A stretch of 43,105 bases of DNA from an uncultured Chloroflexota bacterium (GCA_937879875.1 CALFMN010000084.1:1-43105); one strand, 5' to 3'. Counted from the first letter of the stretch, positions 22,780 to 31,890 are shown. Made by a program: numbers and translations. The notes: generated by a model not told the origin, from the sequence alone.

Positions 22780-23583
22780 ATGGCCGGGCGCTTGCAGGGC
22801 AAAGTGGCGATCATCACCGGCGCGGCCTCGGGCATCGGCGCGTCCACGGCACGGCGCTTCGCCGCTGAGGGCGCGACCGTCGTCGTCAACGACATTCAGG
22901 CCGAAGCCGGCCAGCGCGTGGCCGCAGAGATTCGACGGGCGGGCGGTGAGGCCGACTTCCAGCTCGCCGATGCCGGCGATGCGGACGCGGTGACACAGCT
23001 AGTCGAAGAGACGGCGCGGCGCTACGGCCGGCTCGAAGTGCTGCACAACAACGCCTTTCGCACGCGCTTCGGCATGGTGGGGCGGCTGACGCCGGAGCAG
23101 TGGCGCGGCGCCTTCGACGTGACGCTGCACGGCACCTTCTACGGCATGCGCGCCGCGCTGCCGATCATGGCGCGGCAGGGCAGCGGTTCGATTGTTAACA
23201 CCGCCTCGGTTTCCGGCCTGTTCGGCGACTATGCGATGAGCGCCTACAACGCCGCCAAGGCCGCCGTCGTCAACCTGACGCGCACAGCCGCGATCGAGTA
23301 CGCCCGCTACGGCGTGCGCGTGAACTGCGTCTGTCCCGGCCCGATCGACACGCCGGCGGTGCAGGGCATGCTCGCGCGCCAGCCGGAGGTACGCCAGCGG
23401 CTGCTGGACGCGCTGCCGCTGCACCGGCTCGGGCTGCCGGAAGAGGTTGCAAACTGCGTGCTCTTCCTCGCCTCCGACGAGGCGGCGTTCGTGACCGGCG
23501 CGGCGCTGACCGTGGACGGCGGCCTCACCTCCTGGACCGGCCACCCGCCGCTTGCGCCCGACCTGCTGGAGCGCGGCCCGTGA
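22780..23583 (+). CDS. SDR family NAD(P)-dependent oxidoreductase
   Basis: 267-aa short-chain dehydrogenase. The nucleotide motif is TGAASGIG (13-20) and the active-site Tyr156 and Lys160 are in SAYNAAKAA, with the catalytic Ser in NTASVSG (~143-145). The NNAG motif is altered to NNAF (~90-93). After the core, PGPIDTP and TGAALTVDGG are typical of the classical FabG-like branch. The substrate is not evident. ATG 22780 (MAGRLQGK) is chosen, with a GGGAGGG ribosome site; the open frame upstream is translated REP repeat. An LLM oxidoreductase follows in the same direction after 132 bp of repeat sequence, so the two may act together on a secondary metabolite or xenobiotic. Confidence 0.93.
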   Translation: MAGRLQGKVAIITGAASGIGASTARRFAAEGATVVVNDIQAEAGQRVAAEIRRAGGEADFQLADAGDADAVTQLVEETARRYGRLEVLHNNAFRTRFGMVGRLTPEQWRGAFDVTLHGTFYGMRAALPIMARQGSGSIVNTASVSGLFGDYAMSAYNAAKAAVVNLTRTAAIEYARYGVRVNCVCPGPIDTPAVQGMLARQPEVRQRLLDALPLHRLGLPEEVANCVLFLASDEAAFVTGAALTVDGGLTSWTGHPPLAPDLLERGP

Positions 23584-23649
23584 GGGGCAGTCGGGAGTCG
23601 GCAGTCGGAACCTGCCTCCAACCCAATCACAAAAGACACACCATAGCCT

Positions 23650-23713
23650 CCCCTCTCGATGTGAGATCGCGCTCCGCACGATGGAGAACCATGGAGAGGG
23701 GCCGGGGGTGAGG
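23650..23713 (+). repeat. REP-like family A, interrupted copy
   Basis: Arms CCCCTCTC (23650-23657) and GAGAGGGG (23694-23701) enclose a longer loop than in the other copies. The usual GGGGGTGAGG tail follows and ends 2 bp before the start codon of the LLM gene, where it doubles as that gene's ribosome-binding region. Confidence 0.55.
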
Positions 23714-23715
23714 CC

Positions 23716-24633
23716 ATGAAGATCGGCGTTTCGCTCACGACATCGCATCCGCGGGGCATGCCGGCGCGCGAAGTCGCCCGCGATCTCATCGAGCGGGCAC
23801 GGACGATTCACGCCGCGGGGCTCGACATGCTGCAGGTGGGAGACCACCATGCCACGCCCTCGCACTACTTCCAGAACGTGCCGACGCTGGCGCGGCTGGC
23901 GGCCGAGACGGGCGAGATGCCGCTCGCCGCGCTCTTCCTGGCGCCGCTCTGGCCGCCGCTGCTGCTGGCGGAGCAGGCCGGCACGCTGGCCGCGCTGGCC
24001 GAAGGGCCGCTGACGATCATCCTTGCGGCGGGCGACGGGGAAGAGCAGTTCGCGCCGTTCGGCGTGCCGCTGCGCCAGCGGCCGAGCCGGCTGGAAGAAC
24101 ACCTGACGATCGTGCGGCGGCTGCTCGCCGGCGAGCGTGTGACCTTCGACGGCCGCTATCACACGCTGAAGGACGTGACGATCAATCCGGTGCCGCCGGA
24201 GGGCGTGCCGCTCTGGATCGGCGCCTCCGGCCGGCCGGCGCTGGCGCGCGCCGGGGCGCTGGCCGACGGCTGGCTGGCGGCGCCGGGCGCCACGGGTGAG
24301 GAGCTGACCACGCAGGCGGACATCTACCGCGAGGCCGCGGGCCGCGCAGGCAGACGGCCGAAGCTGCTGATCCGCCGCGACGTGTACGTGGGCGAAACCG
24401 ATGCCGACGCCGAAGACGCCGTGGCGCCGGCGCTGGCGAAGGGCTACCGCGGCATGCGGCGCGAGGCACTCTGCATCGGCGGTCCGCAAACCGTGGCAGA
24501 CGAGTTCCGCTATCTCGCCGCGCTCGGCTTCACGCTGGTGCTGGTGCGCCACATCGTGCCGGAGCAGGAGCTGGTGCTGGCGTCGTACCGGCGGCTCGGC
24601 GCCGAGGTCCTGCCGCGCGTGCGCGACGCATAA
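23716..24633 (+). CDS. LLM class flavin-dependent oxidoreductase
   Basis: 305-aa luciferase-like monooxygenase, a TIM-barrel enzyme that uses FMN or F420. Features are the opening MKIGVSLTTS, the early GDHH motif (about 42-45), LTIILAAGDGEEQFAPFGVP, and RPSRLEEHLTIVRRLLAGE, the helix conserved in the family. F420 use is plausible for this lineage but cannot be told from FMN by eye. The start follows a G-rich ribosome region derived from a REP repeat. It lies downstream of the SDR gene and upstream of a repeat cluster. Confidence 0.9.
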   Translation: MKIGVSLTTSHPRGMPAREVARDLIERARTIHAAGLDMLQVGDHHATPSHYFQNVPTLARLAAETGEMPLAALFLAPLWPPLLLAEQAGTLAALAEGPLTIILAAGDGEEQFAPFGVPLRQRPSRLEEHLTIVRRLLAGERVTFDGRYHTLKDVTINPVPPEGVPLWIGASGRPALARAGALADGWLAAPGATGEELTTQADIYREAAGRAGRRPKLLIRRDVYVGETDADAEDAVAPALAKGYRGMRREALCIGGPQTVADEFRYLAALGFTLVLVRHIVPEQELVLASYRRLGAEVLPRVRDA

Positions 24634-24677
24634 CCATCGTCTATCCTGGCTCACTTGAAGGCTCGGCTGTGCTTTGC

Positions 24678-24836
24678 AAGTCTCCGACGGTTGCGCTGCG
24701 GTCATCGAAAGTCTCCGACGGTTGCGCTGCGCTCTGGCCCACGGTGGAGGGGTTGCCCGAGGACATCCGGCAGCTCTCGAACAACCCTTCCCCTGTGGGG
24801 AAGGGAGATTTCGCTTCAGCGAAAGCGGGGTTAGGC
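24678..24836 (+). repeat. Repeat cluster: tandem family C and one family-B REP
   Basis: Two copies of AGTCTCCGACGGTTGCGCTG lie 31 bp apart (24679 and 24710), and a third, inverted, is at 41296-41323. They are followed by a family-B REP at 24783-24836: CCCTTCCCC/GGGGAAGGG, then TTTCGCT/AGCGAAA, then GGGGTTAGG. Together they fill the gap between the LLM and DUF4287 genes. Confidence 0.6.
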
Positions 24837-24842
24837 GATGCC

Positions 24843-25424
24843 TCAGCCCGCCGCCCACTCGTAGGCCGCGCGCAGCCAGCCGAGCAGATCGGCGTCCATA
24901 TCATCCGGCGTCGTGAGGGCGACGCGATGCGTGACGCGGCCGCTGCCGAAGGAACCGGCCGGCTGGAGCCGCTCCGTGCTTTGCAGGTGCGGGCCGATCA
25001 GACCGACATCCACGCGCTTGATCGAGATCGGCTGGATCATGGCGAATTGCTTGCCACGGGAGAAGGTCATGTAGGTTTGGCGCGCTTCGACGCGCACATC
25101 GTCGCCCAGCGAACACGCCGCCTCGACCACGCGCTCGTAGATCAGCAGCAGAGCCGCCTTCAGGCCGGCATACTGCTTCGCCAGCAGCTCGTCGGCGCTG
25201 GGCTCAACGTAGCCGGGCGCTTTGTCCGCCTCGCTCACGACGAGGAAGGCGGCGCTGTGCCCGAGTCCGTACTCGGCTTTGAGCCAGTCAACTCGTTGCC
25301 TGTGGCCGCTCATCCCCACTGACCGCACGATCGTCACCCACTCGTCCAGCGAGCGGCCGGTCTTTTCGGGCAGGCTGTGCAGAATGGCAGTGCGCATATC
25401 GGCGGGACCACGGAGCGCGGGCAT
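24843..25424 (-). CDS. DUF4287/DUF5655 domain protein
   Basis: 193-aa protein. The N-terminal part (ILHSLPEKTGRSLDEWVTIV, then WLKAEYGLGHS) matches DUF4287. The C-terminal part (residues ~75-190, with FSRGKQFAMIQP and a final WLRAAYEWAAG) matches DUF5655, a small alpha/beta domain often joined to it. Function is unknown. ATG 25424 is chosen because GGGAGGA lies 8 nt upstream; the longer frame upstream is Arg-rich and unlike protein. It reads towards the LLM gene (convergent) and lies downstream of the TetR gene in the same direction, 220 bp away. Confidence 0.85.
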   Translation of the reverse strand: MPALRGPADMRTAILHSLPEKTGRSLDEWVTIVRSVGMSGHRQRVDWLKAEYGLGHSAAFLVVSEADKAPGYVEPSADELLAKQYAGLKAALLLIYERVVEAACSLGDDVRVEARQTYMTFSRGKQFAMIQPISIKRVDVGLIGPHLQSTERLQPAGSFGSGRVTHRVALTTPDDMDADLLGWLRAAYEWAAG

Positions 25425-25644
25425 CGGTCGAATCCTCCCCTGGCAGAGCAGCAGGCGTTTTCCCGATCCTACGCCGGCCACGCTGCGACGTTGCGCAGGA
25501 TTATGGCAGGCGCCGGCAGCGGCAGGGCGATGATGCGGATGCGCTCGCGTACGCGGCGCCGCGCGTGGCCGCAGCGTGAGCCGTTGCCGCATGGCGCGGC
25601 GTGCCCTCGTGCGGCTCTCACTTCGCCCGGCGCCCGGCCGGCGA

Positions 25645-26277
25645 TCAGCCCCGCTGCGCCGATTCAGCATCTTCGGCGGCGAACGCCGGCCAGAGTGTGG
25701 CAACCACGCGCTCGGCCCAGCCGCGCTCCGGCGGCCCAACGGCGAGGTAATGCTGGAGAAAACTGCCCATCACCGCGTGCGCGGCCAGCTCGGCGTCGAG
25801 GTCGGCGCGGACTTCGCCGCGCACTTTGCCACGCGCAAGCGCCTCCACCACATCCTCACAGCGCGGGGCGATCATGCGCTCGCGGAAGCGGCGCAGCAGC
25901 TCGGGGTGCTGGCGCTCCTCCACCAGCAGCGTGCCCATCAGCGTCATATCGAACTTCAGCCGGGCCTGCTCAAGGTGCCGGACCAGGTCGCGGCGCGTGT
26001 CGCCGCTGTTCGGCGCGGCGACCTGCGCCCGCATGTAGGCGATCGCCGCCAGTACCAGCTCGGACTTATCGCGGTAGCGGCGGTAGATCGCGGGGCGGCC
26101 GACGCCCGCGGCTTCGGCGACGCCGGCGATCGACATGCGCGCGTAGCCCTGCTTGATCAGCAGCCGCGTCGCCGCTCGCAGAATCGCGGCGTCCACGGCC
26201 TCGTCGAGCGGCCTGCCGCTGCGCGGGGCGACAGCGGCAGGTGAAGCGGCTTCAGCGGCATTCGTATCGCGTGGCAT
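25645..26277 (-). CDS. TetR family transcriptional regulator
   Basis: 210-aa repressor-type protein. The N-terminal helix-turn-helix is complete (AAILRAATRLLIKQGYARMS, then IAGVAEAAGVGRPAIYRRY, residues ~30-75). The C-terminal ligand domain resembles TetR_C_11-type regulators (DDVVEALARGKVRGEVRADL). It is divergent from the DrrAB-type exporter operon, with 226 bp between them, so regulation of that exporter is the natural guess, responding to an exported toxic compound. ATG 26277 is taken in preference to 26313 because the extra residues are not conserved-looking; both ribosome sites are weak. Confidence 0.9.
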   Translation of the reverse strand: MPRDTNAAEAASPAAVAPRSGRPLDEAVDAAILRAATRLLIKQGYARMSIAGVAEAAGVGRPAIYRRYRDKSELVLAAIAYMRAQVAAPNSGDTRRDLVRHLEQARLKFDMTLMGTLLVEERQHPELLRRFRERMIAPRCEDVVEALARGKVRGEVRADLDAELAAHAVMGSFLQHYLAVGPPERGWAERVVATLWPAFAAEDAESAQRG

Positions 26278-26503
26278 CGGGCCCAGTGTAGCAAAGCAGC
26301 CATCGGCTTCCACGCGCGCCGGTCCGGGTCGGAAGCACGGCTGCCTGTCCGTCTGGTCAGTGCCCGGCCCGGCTGCTTTGCCGGGCGCGGATCCGTCCGC
26401 AAGACGGCGGCGCGGCCATCATGGCGCACTGTGAGCATAGATACGTTACGATACTGGATCGGAACATATCCTGTACTGCGAAGCAACCAGCAAGGAGATC
26501 GCC

Positions 26504-26563
26504 GTGACCGCTGCATTGAATCTGTATCGCCCGCCCACGGGCGCAGAAAGGCCCCACCGATGA
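26504..26563 (+). CDS. 19-aa leader peptide coupled to ABC exporter
   Basis: Short frame with GTG start and TGA stop encoding MTAALNLYRPPTGAERPHR. An AAGGAG ribosome site sits 7 nt before it, stronger than that of the ABC gene itself. Its stop overlaps the ABC start codon as ATGA, the classic arrangement for translational coupling. The Pro-Pro pair and two Arg-Pro steps could slow ribosomes. It may be a regulatory leader or a simple coupling device; chance is not excluded. Confidence 0.45.
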   Translation: MTAALNLYRPPTGAERPHR

Positions 26564-27555
26564 ACCGCACGACCACTCCGTCCGGCACAACCGGGCAACC
26601 TCCCGCGATCCTGCCCACGGGCAGCGGCATCTGGGTGCGCGAGCTGTGCAAGACCTACGCCGGCGGCATCGAAGCGTTGCGCGGCGTCTCCTTCGAGGTG
26701 CGCCGCGGCGAAGCCTTCGGGCTGCTCGGCCCCAACGGCGCCGGCAAATCCACGACGATCGGCATCCTCACCACGACGGTGCGGCCCACGAGCGGCAAAG
26801 TCCTGCTCGCCGGCCACGACGTTGCCCGCGAGGCGATCGCGGCGCGGCGCGTCTCGGGCATCGTCTTCCAGGACTCGGTGCTCGACGGCGCCCTCTCGGG
26901 CCGCGCCAACCTCACCCTGCACGCCCGCCTCTGGGGCGTGCCCAAAGACCGCGCCAAACAGCGCATGGCCGAGCTGGTCGAGACGATGGGCCTCGCCGAG
27001 GTGATCGACCGGCCGGCGCGCTCCTACAGCGGCGGTCAGCGGCGCCGGCTCGAAATCGCCCGCGCCGTGCTCAGCGAGCCGCGGGTGCTCTTCCTCGACG
27101 AGCCCACCGTCGGGTTGGACCCGGCGATCCGCCACGAGCTGTGGGCGCTGATTCAAGACCTGAGCGCCCGCCAGGGGCTCACGATCCTGCTGACCACGCA
27201 CTATCTGGACGAGGCCGAACGGCTCTGCGATCGCATCGCGATCATGCACGCCGGCCGCATCGTGGCGCTGGACTCGCCGGCCAACCTGCTCGCGGGGCTG
27301 GGCGCCGAGATCCTGGAAGTCGATGCGGCCGGCGCGGCGGACGCGCTGCGCGGTGCCCTGCGCGACTCAGGACTCCCGGTCGAGAATGCGCTGGCGATCG
27401 GCTCCGTGCTGACGATCCCGTTGCAGGACGGACAGGGCGACTTGGCCGTGCGCCGGCTGCGCGAAGCCGCCCTGCCGATCCGTTCGATCGCCGTGCGCCG
27501 CCCGACGCTGGACGACGTCTACCTGCGCCACACCGGCGCCCGCCTCGCCGCCTGA
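26560..27555 (+). CDS. DrrA-like ABC transporter ATP-binding protein
   Basis: 331-aa ATPase of the drug/daunorubicin exporter branch. Walker A is GPNGAGKST (~55-63), Q-loop VFQDSVLDG, signature YSGGQRRRLEIARA (~152-165), Walker B VLFLDEPTVGLD and H-loop TTHYLDEAERL. The C-terminal ~90 residues (with PTLDDVYLRHTG) are the usual DrrA extension. It powers export with the downstream membrane protein. ATG 26560 overlaps the stop of a 19-aa leader frame; the ribosome site AGAAAGG lies inside the leader. The permease gene begins 42 bp after the stop. A TetR gene is divergent. The substrate is unknown; antibiotics or lipids are typical. Confidence 0.94.
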   Translation: MNRTTTPSGTTGQPPAILPTGSGIWVRELCKTYAGGIEALRGVSFEVRRGEAFGLLGPNGAGKSTTIGILTTTVRPTSGKVLLAGHDVAREAIAARRVSGIVFQDSVLDGALSGRANLTLHARLWGVPKDRAKQRMAELVETMGLAEVIDRPARSYSGGQRRRLEIARAVLSEPRVLFLDEPTVGLDPAIRHELWALIQDLSARQGLTILLTTHYLDEAERLCDRIAIMHAGRIVALDSPANLLAGLGAEILEVDAAGAADALRGALRDSGLPVENALAIGSVLTIPLQDGQGDLAVRRLREAALPIRSIAVRRPTLDDVYLRHTGARLAA

Positions 27556-27597
27556 TGTTGCCCGCTTCTGGGAGAAAATTCGGAAGGAACCGTCGCC

Positions 27598-28395
27598 ATG
27601 CTCTCGCAACTGATGACCCTCTACCGCCGCCGGCTGCGCCTGCTCGCCGGCAGCCCGCGCGAACTGCTCGTACCACTGACCACGCCGTTGCTGTTCGCCC
27701 TCGTGATCGCCCCGGCGCTGAACGACTCGCTCGGCTCGTTCAACCCGAAGATCAACTACATGACCTTCGTCTCTGTCGCCACCGTCGTGCTGCTCGTGCC
27801 GCTGAACGCCCTCTTCACCGGCATCAGCGTCTTCGCCGACCGCGAGCACGGCGGCCTGCGCGAGCTGCTGGCGGCGCCGCTGCCGCGCTGGCTCGTGCCG
27901 CTCGGCAACGTGCTGGCGACGCTGACGATCACGGCGTTTCAGGTGGTCGTGCTGATGCTGGCCGCCGTCGCGCGCGGCGCCACGCTGCACACCGATGCCA
28001 TCGGGCTGCTCTGGTTCGCCGTGGCGACGGTGCTGCTGGCCGCGACGGTCGCGGCGATCGCGGAGGTGCTGGCCTTCCGCGCCCGCTCGCAGGAGGAGTA
28101 CGTCGGCATTATCCCAGCGATCGCGATCGTGCCGTGGTTCTTCGCCGGTTCGCTCTTCCCGATCGACGTGCTGCCGAAGGGCCTCGCCGGCGTCGCCAAA
28201 GTCCTGCCCTCGACGCACGCGCTGGCGCTGATGCGGCACGGGCTGGTCGGCGGCTCACCCAGCGGCCTCCAGGCGATCTGGGGCAACCATTCGGAGACCG
28301 CGCTTGCGGCAGCCAGCCTCGCCGTGCTCGCCGGCTTCACGGCCCTGCTGATCGGCGTCGCGATGCAGGTATTCCGCCGCTCGGCCCTCCAGTAG
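27598..28395 (+). CDS. ABC-2 type exporter permease (DrrB-like)
   Basis: 265-aa membrane protein with six predicted helices, of the ABC2_membrane family. A typical coupling-helix region lies after helix 2 (FADREHGGLRELLAAPLPRW), and there is a conserved tail region (PWFFAGSLFPIDVLPKGL, then LPSTHALALMRHGL). It forms the membrane channel for the ATPase immediately upstream. The ATG has GGAAGGA upstream at good spacing. The two genes form an exporter operon facing away from the TetR gene. Confidence 0.93.
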   Translation: MLSQLMTLYRRRLRLLAGSPRELLVPLTTPLLFALVIAPALNDSLGSFNPKINYMTFVSVATVVLLVPLNALFTGISVFADREHGGLRELLAAPLPRWLVPLGNVLATLTITAFQVVVLMLAAVARGATLHTDAIGLLWFAVATVLLAATVAAIAEVLAFRARSQEEYVGIIPAIAIVPWFFAGSLFPIDVLPKGLAGVAKVLPSTHALALMRHGLVGGSPSGLQAIWGNHSETALAAASLAVLAGFTALLIGVAMQVFRRSALQ

Positions 28396-28521
28396 CCGCG
28401 GACGTCGATCCGTGTTCGGTCTCATCGCCGTGGGCCGGGGATCTCCGCCATCCGGCCCGCGCACCCGCTCAAAGGCCGCCGATCCCGGGCAAACAGATAT
28501 CCAAAGACAGGAGCAGGAGTC

Positions 28522-28809
28522 ATGGCCGCATTCGTCGTCGTTCAAGCCCTGGAGATCACCGATCCCGCGGGCATGAGCCGCTACGCGCAGATCGTCGGAC
28601 AGACGATTGAGCAGCACGGAGGTCGTGTGGTCGCCGGCAGGCAGGCGCAGGTGCTCGAAGGGGAACTGCATCCCCTGAGTATGTTCGTCATCGAGTTCCC
28701 GAGTCAGGAGCATGTACAGCGCTGGTATGACTCGGAAGCGTATCGCGAACCGAAAGCGCTGCGGCAGCGCTCCTCCAGGATGAACCTCTTTGCCGTCCCC
28801 GGCACATAG
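28522..28809 (+). CDS. DUF1330 domain protein
   Basis: 95-aa protein of the DUF1330 family (ferredoxin-like dimeric alpha/beta-barrel fold). The conserved parts are FVVVQALEITDPAGMSRYAQ, a GGRVVAGR turn and the closing FPSQEHVQRWYDSEAYREP, with the family's Trp-Tyr pair. The biochemical role is unknown. The ATG follows CAGGAG. It may follow on from the ABC exporter operon (127 bp gap), but there is no direct link. Confidence 0.9.
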   Translation: MAAFVVVQALEITDPAGMSRYAQIVGQTIEQHGGRVVAGRQAQVLEGELHPLSMFVIEFPSQEHVQRWYDSEAYREPKALRQRSSRMNLFAVPGT

Positions 28810-28960
28810 CGAACACGGCGGCGGCCCAGACCGCCGCCCGCGTTCGGCTGCACGCACCCAACGGCAGCCTCACCTCAGCGTTGTACGGCCACCAACAGCC
28901 GTGTGTATGCGTGTGCCATTCCGGCACCGGGCAGCACCGATTCACGAAGGGAATCACACC

Positions 28961-29530
28961 ATGACCACGCCAGCAACCGCCCACGACACCGACACCGCAA
29001 CCACCTGGGAGATCGATTCCGCCCGGTCGCGAGTGAGCTTCGCCGTCCACAAGCGCCTCCTCGTCGTGCCCCTCAACGTCCGCGGCCGCTTCGCCGACGT
29101 TGCCGGCACGATCAGCCTCAGCACAGCCCGGCCGGCTTCCTCGCATGTTGCGGCCACCATCCGGGCGGCGAGCGTGAGCACCGGCAACAGCATGGCCAGC
29201 CGGATGCGCGACAAGCATCTGCGCGGGCCCGACTTTTTGGACGTCGAGCGCTTTCCCACGATCACGTTTCACAGCCGTGCAGTCACGCCCGTCGACCCGG
29301 CCGCCGGGAGCTACCGCATCAGCGGCGATCTGACAATCCACGGCGTCACACGCCCGGTGGAACTCGACACCCATGCCGCGCCGGAACAGGATCCGCGGCT
29401 GTCGCGGCTGACGTTCAGCGCCACCACCTCGCTGAACCGGCGCGACTTCGGCCTGACCTGGCGCGCGTTGTACCTCGGTGTCGGCGACGAGATCGCTGTC
29501 GCGCTCGAGGTTGAGGCGGATCGGGGCTGA
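28961..29530 (+). CDS. YceI family protein
   Basis: 189-aa lipocalin-like YceI protein, which binds long hydrophobic chains such as polyisoprenoids. The conserved layout is visible: WEIDSARSRVSFAVHK, the central MRDKHLRGPDFLDVERFPTI, FHSRAV, SGDLTIHGVTRPVEL and the closing LNRRDFGLTW. No signal peptide is seen, unlike many Gram-negative members. ATG 28961 is chosen, with AAGGGA upstream; the longer frame begins within the previous intergenic region. An MMPL gene follows 104 bp later, and MMPL proteins often move lipids, so a lipid-handling pair is possible but unproven. Confidence 0.93.
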   Translation: MTTPATAHDTDTATTWEIDSARSRVSFAVHKRLLVVPLNVRGRFADVAGTISLSTARPASSHVAATIRAASVSTGNSMASRMRDKHLRGPDFLDVERFPTITFHSRAVTPVDPAAGSYRISGDLTIHGVTRPVELDTHAAPEQDPRLSRLTFSATTSLNRRDFGLTWRALYLGVGDEIAVALEVEADRG

Positions 29531-29634
29531 CGCGGCGGCACGCCCGGGCGTCTTCGAAACCTCCCCGTCGTCCGGGACTCCGGCATCCCCGGGATGTCCG
29601 GGAACTCAAATGAGATGAAGCCAGGATAGCTGCA

Positions 29635-31890
29635 ATGCGCATCGAGCATAGAGCCCGCAAGAAGAGCCTGTTGGGTCGCTGGGCCGGCGTGGTCACACGC
29701 CGGCGCGGCCTGGTGGTCAGTGTCTGGGTTGTCGCCCTGATCGGGTTGCTCGCCTTCTCGCGGGCGGCGGGCGGCAGCTTCTGCGGCAATCTCGATATCC
29801 CCGGCACGGAGTCGCAGAAGGCGGCCGACCTGCTGAAGAGCCGCTTTCCGCAGCAGGCCGGCGACAACGCCACGATCGTCTTCAAGGACGCCCGCGGCCT
29901 CAACGACCCGGCCGTGCAGGGCGTTGTCACGACCGTGCTGGGCGAGGCCGGCGGCCTGAAAGGCGTTGTCGGCGTCGGCTCACCGTACCAGCAGAACGGC
30001 GCTGGCAGCATCTCGCAGGACGGCACGATCGGCTATGCCAGCGTGCAGTACGCCAAACGCGCCAGCTCGCTCAGCGCGCACGACGTCAAGCCGCTGCTGA
30101 ACCTCGTCGACCGCGCGAAGGGCGGCGGGCTGACCGTCGAAGCGGGCGGCGCGGTCGTCTATCAGACGGACGTGGCGCCGCCCGGCGCCAGCGAGGCGAT
30201 CGGCCTGCTCTTTGCCGTCTTTATTCTGCTGATCGCCTTCGGCTCGGTGGTGGCGATGGGGCTGCCGCTGGCGACGGCGGTCGTGGCGCTGGGCGTGAGC
30301 TTCGCCGGGATCGCCTTTCTGGCGAACGTGCTCGAGTTCCCCTCCTTCGCCAGCGAGTTCGCGGCGCTGATCGGCCTCGGCGTCGGCATCGACTACGCGC
30401 TGCTGGTTGTGACCCGCTACCGCGAAGGGCTGCACGGCGGCAAGAGCGTCGCTGAGAGCGTCGAACTGGCGCTGACGACGGCGGGCCGCTCGGTCATCTT
30501 CGCCGGCAGCGTCGTGGTCATCGCGCTGCTCGGCCTCACGCTCGTGGGTATCCCCTTCGTCGGTGCTCTTGGCATCGGCTCGTCGCTGGTCGTAGCCGTG
30601 GCTGTGCTCGTCGCGCTCACGCTGCTGCCGGCACTGCTCGCCTTCAGCGGGCGCAACATCGATCGCTGGCCGCCGCCGTTTCTGCACGTGCAGCTCGGCG
30701 GCGGCCAACAGGACGGCGGCTGGTATCGCCTGGCGCGGCGCATCCAGCGGCGGCCGCTGCTGTGGTTCGGCGCCTCGCTTGTGCTGTTACTGGCGCTGGC
30801 GGCGCCGGTGCTGCGCCTGCGGCTCGGCTCGTCGGACGCCGGCAACGGTTCAACCTCCTTGCACTCGCGCCGCGCCTACGACGTGCTCACCGAAGGGTTC
30901 GGCGCCGGCTTCAACGGCCCGCTCACGGTCGTCGTGGACACGAAAGGAGCGGGCGCAAACACCGGCGCGGCGCTCTCCGCGCTGGGCTCCGCCCTGGCCG
31001 GGCAAGCGGGCGTCGCCCAGGTCTCTCCGCCGGTGCAGAACTCGGCCGGCGACGCGGCCATCATCCAGGTCACGCCGGCGACCTCGCCGCAGGACGTGGC
31101 GACACAGGACCTGATCCACACGCTGCGGCACGGCACGCTGCCGTCGGCGCTGGCGGGCACGGGCGTCCGCGCCTACGTGGCCGGGCCGACCGCGGCCTTC
31201 CTCGATATCGGAGACCGCATTCAGAGCCGTCTGCCGCTCTTCTTCGCCGCGGTGATCGGCCTCTCGGTGCTGCTGCTGATGGCCCTCTTCCGCTCGGCCG
31301 TCGTCGCGCTGAAGGCGGGCGTGATGAACCTGCTCTCGATCGGCGCGGCATACGGCGTGCTGGTCGCGATCTTCCAATGGGGCTGGCTGGCAAGCGTCGT
31401 CGGCGTGCGCAAGGGGCCGGTGGAGAGCTTCCTGCCGATGTTCCTGTTTGCGATTCTGTTCGGCCTCTCGATGGACTACGAGGTCTTCCTGATCAGCCGT
31501 GTGCGGGAAGAGTACCTGGTCACCGGGGACAACAAGGCGTCGGTGGCGCACGGGCTGGCCGTGACGGCACGGGTGATCACGGCGGCGGCGGCGATCATGG
31601 TCGTCGTCTTCCTCAGCTTCGCGCTGGGCGACGCCCGCGTGGTCAAAGAGTTCGGCGTCGGTCTGGCGACGGCGATCTTCGTCGATGCGACGATCGTGCG
31701 GCTGGTGCTGGTGCCCTCGACGATGGAGCTGCTGGGCAACGGCAACTGGTGGCTGCCTGCCTGGCTCGACCGCCTGCTGCCGCATCTGGATATCGAGGGC
31801 CAACCGGGGCGGCGATCGGCCTTCTCTGGCCCCGGCTTCGAGGCAAGCAGCGCCGTGCTGCAGCCCGTGCCCGTGCGCAGCGAGGACTGA
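29635..31890 (+). CDS. MMPL family transporter
   Basis: 751-aa RND-superfamily transporter with the two-repeat MMPL layout. There is one helix near residue 30, an external domain, then helices 2-6 including GLGVGIDYALLVVTRYREG (~248-266); a second external domain and helices 7-12 with FGLSMDYEVFLISRVREEY (~610-628) follow. The Asp-Tyr pairs in both halves are the proton-relay residues of MmpL3-type proteins. It uses the proton gradient to export lipids or drugs across the cytoplasmic membrane. The ATG has AGGATA upstream. A perfect 14-bp hairpin 32 bp after the stop probably ends the transcript. Confidence 0.94.
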   Translation: MRIEHRARKKSLLGRWAGVVTRRRGLVVSVWVVALIGLLAFSRAAGGSFCGNLDIPGTESQKAADLLKSRFPQQAGDNATIVFKDARGLNDPAVQGVVTTVLGEAGGLKGVVGVGSPYQQNGAGSISQDGTIGYASVQYAKRASSLSAHDVKPLLNLVDRAKGGGLTVEAGGAVVYQTDVAPPGASEAIGLLFAVFILLIAFGSVVAMGLPLATAVVALGVSFAGIAFLANVLEFPSFASEFAALIGLGVGIDYALLVVTRYREGLHGGKSVAESVELALTTAGRSVIFAGSVVVIALLGLTLVGIPFVGALGIGSSLVVAVAVLVALTLLPALLAFSGRNIDRWPPPFLHVQLGGGQQDGGWYRLARRIQRRPLLWFGASLVLLLALAAPVLRLRLGSSDAGNGSTSLHSRRAYDVLTEGFGAGFNGPLTVVVDTKGAGANTGAALSALGSALAGQAGVAQVSPPVQNSAGDAAIIQVTPATSPQDVATQDLIHTLRHGTLPSALAGTGVRAYVAGPTAAFLDIGDRIQSRLPLFFAAVIGLSVLLLMALFRSAVVALKAGVMNLLSIGAAYGVLVAIFQWGWLASVVGVRKGPVESFLPMFLFAILFGLSMDYEVFLISRVREEYLVTGDNKASVAHGLAVTARVITAAAAIMVVVFLSFALGDARVVKEFGVGLATAIFVDATIVRLVLVPSTMELLGNGNWWLPAWLDRLLPHLDIEGQPGRRSAFSGPGFEASSAVLQPVPVRSED

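Noticed and set aside
22999..24858. 619-aa open frame on the minus strand
   Set aside because: Antisense to the SDR and LLM genes and crosses REP repeats; no protein family signal.
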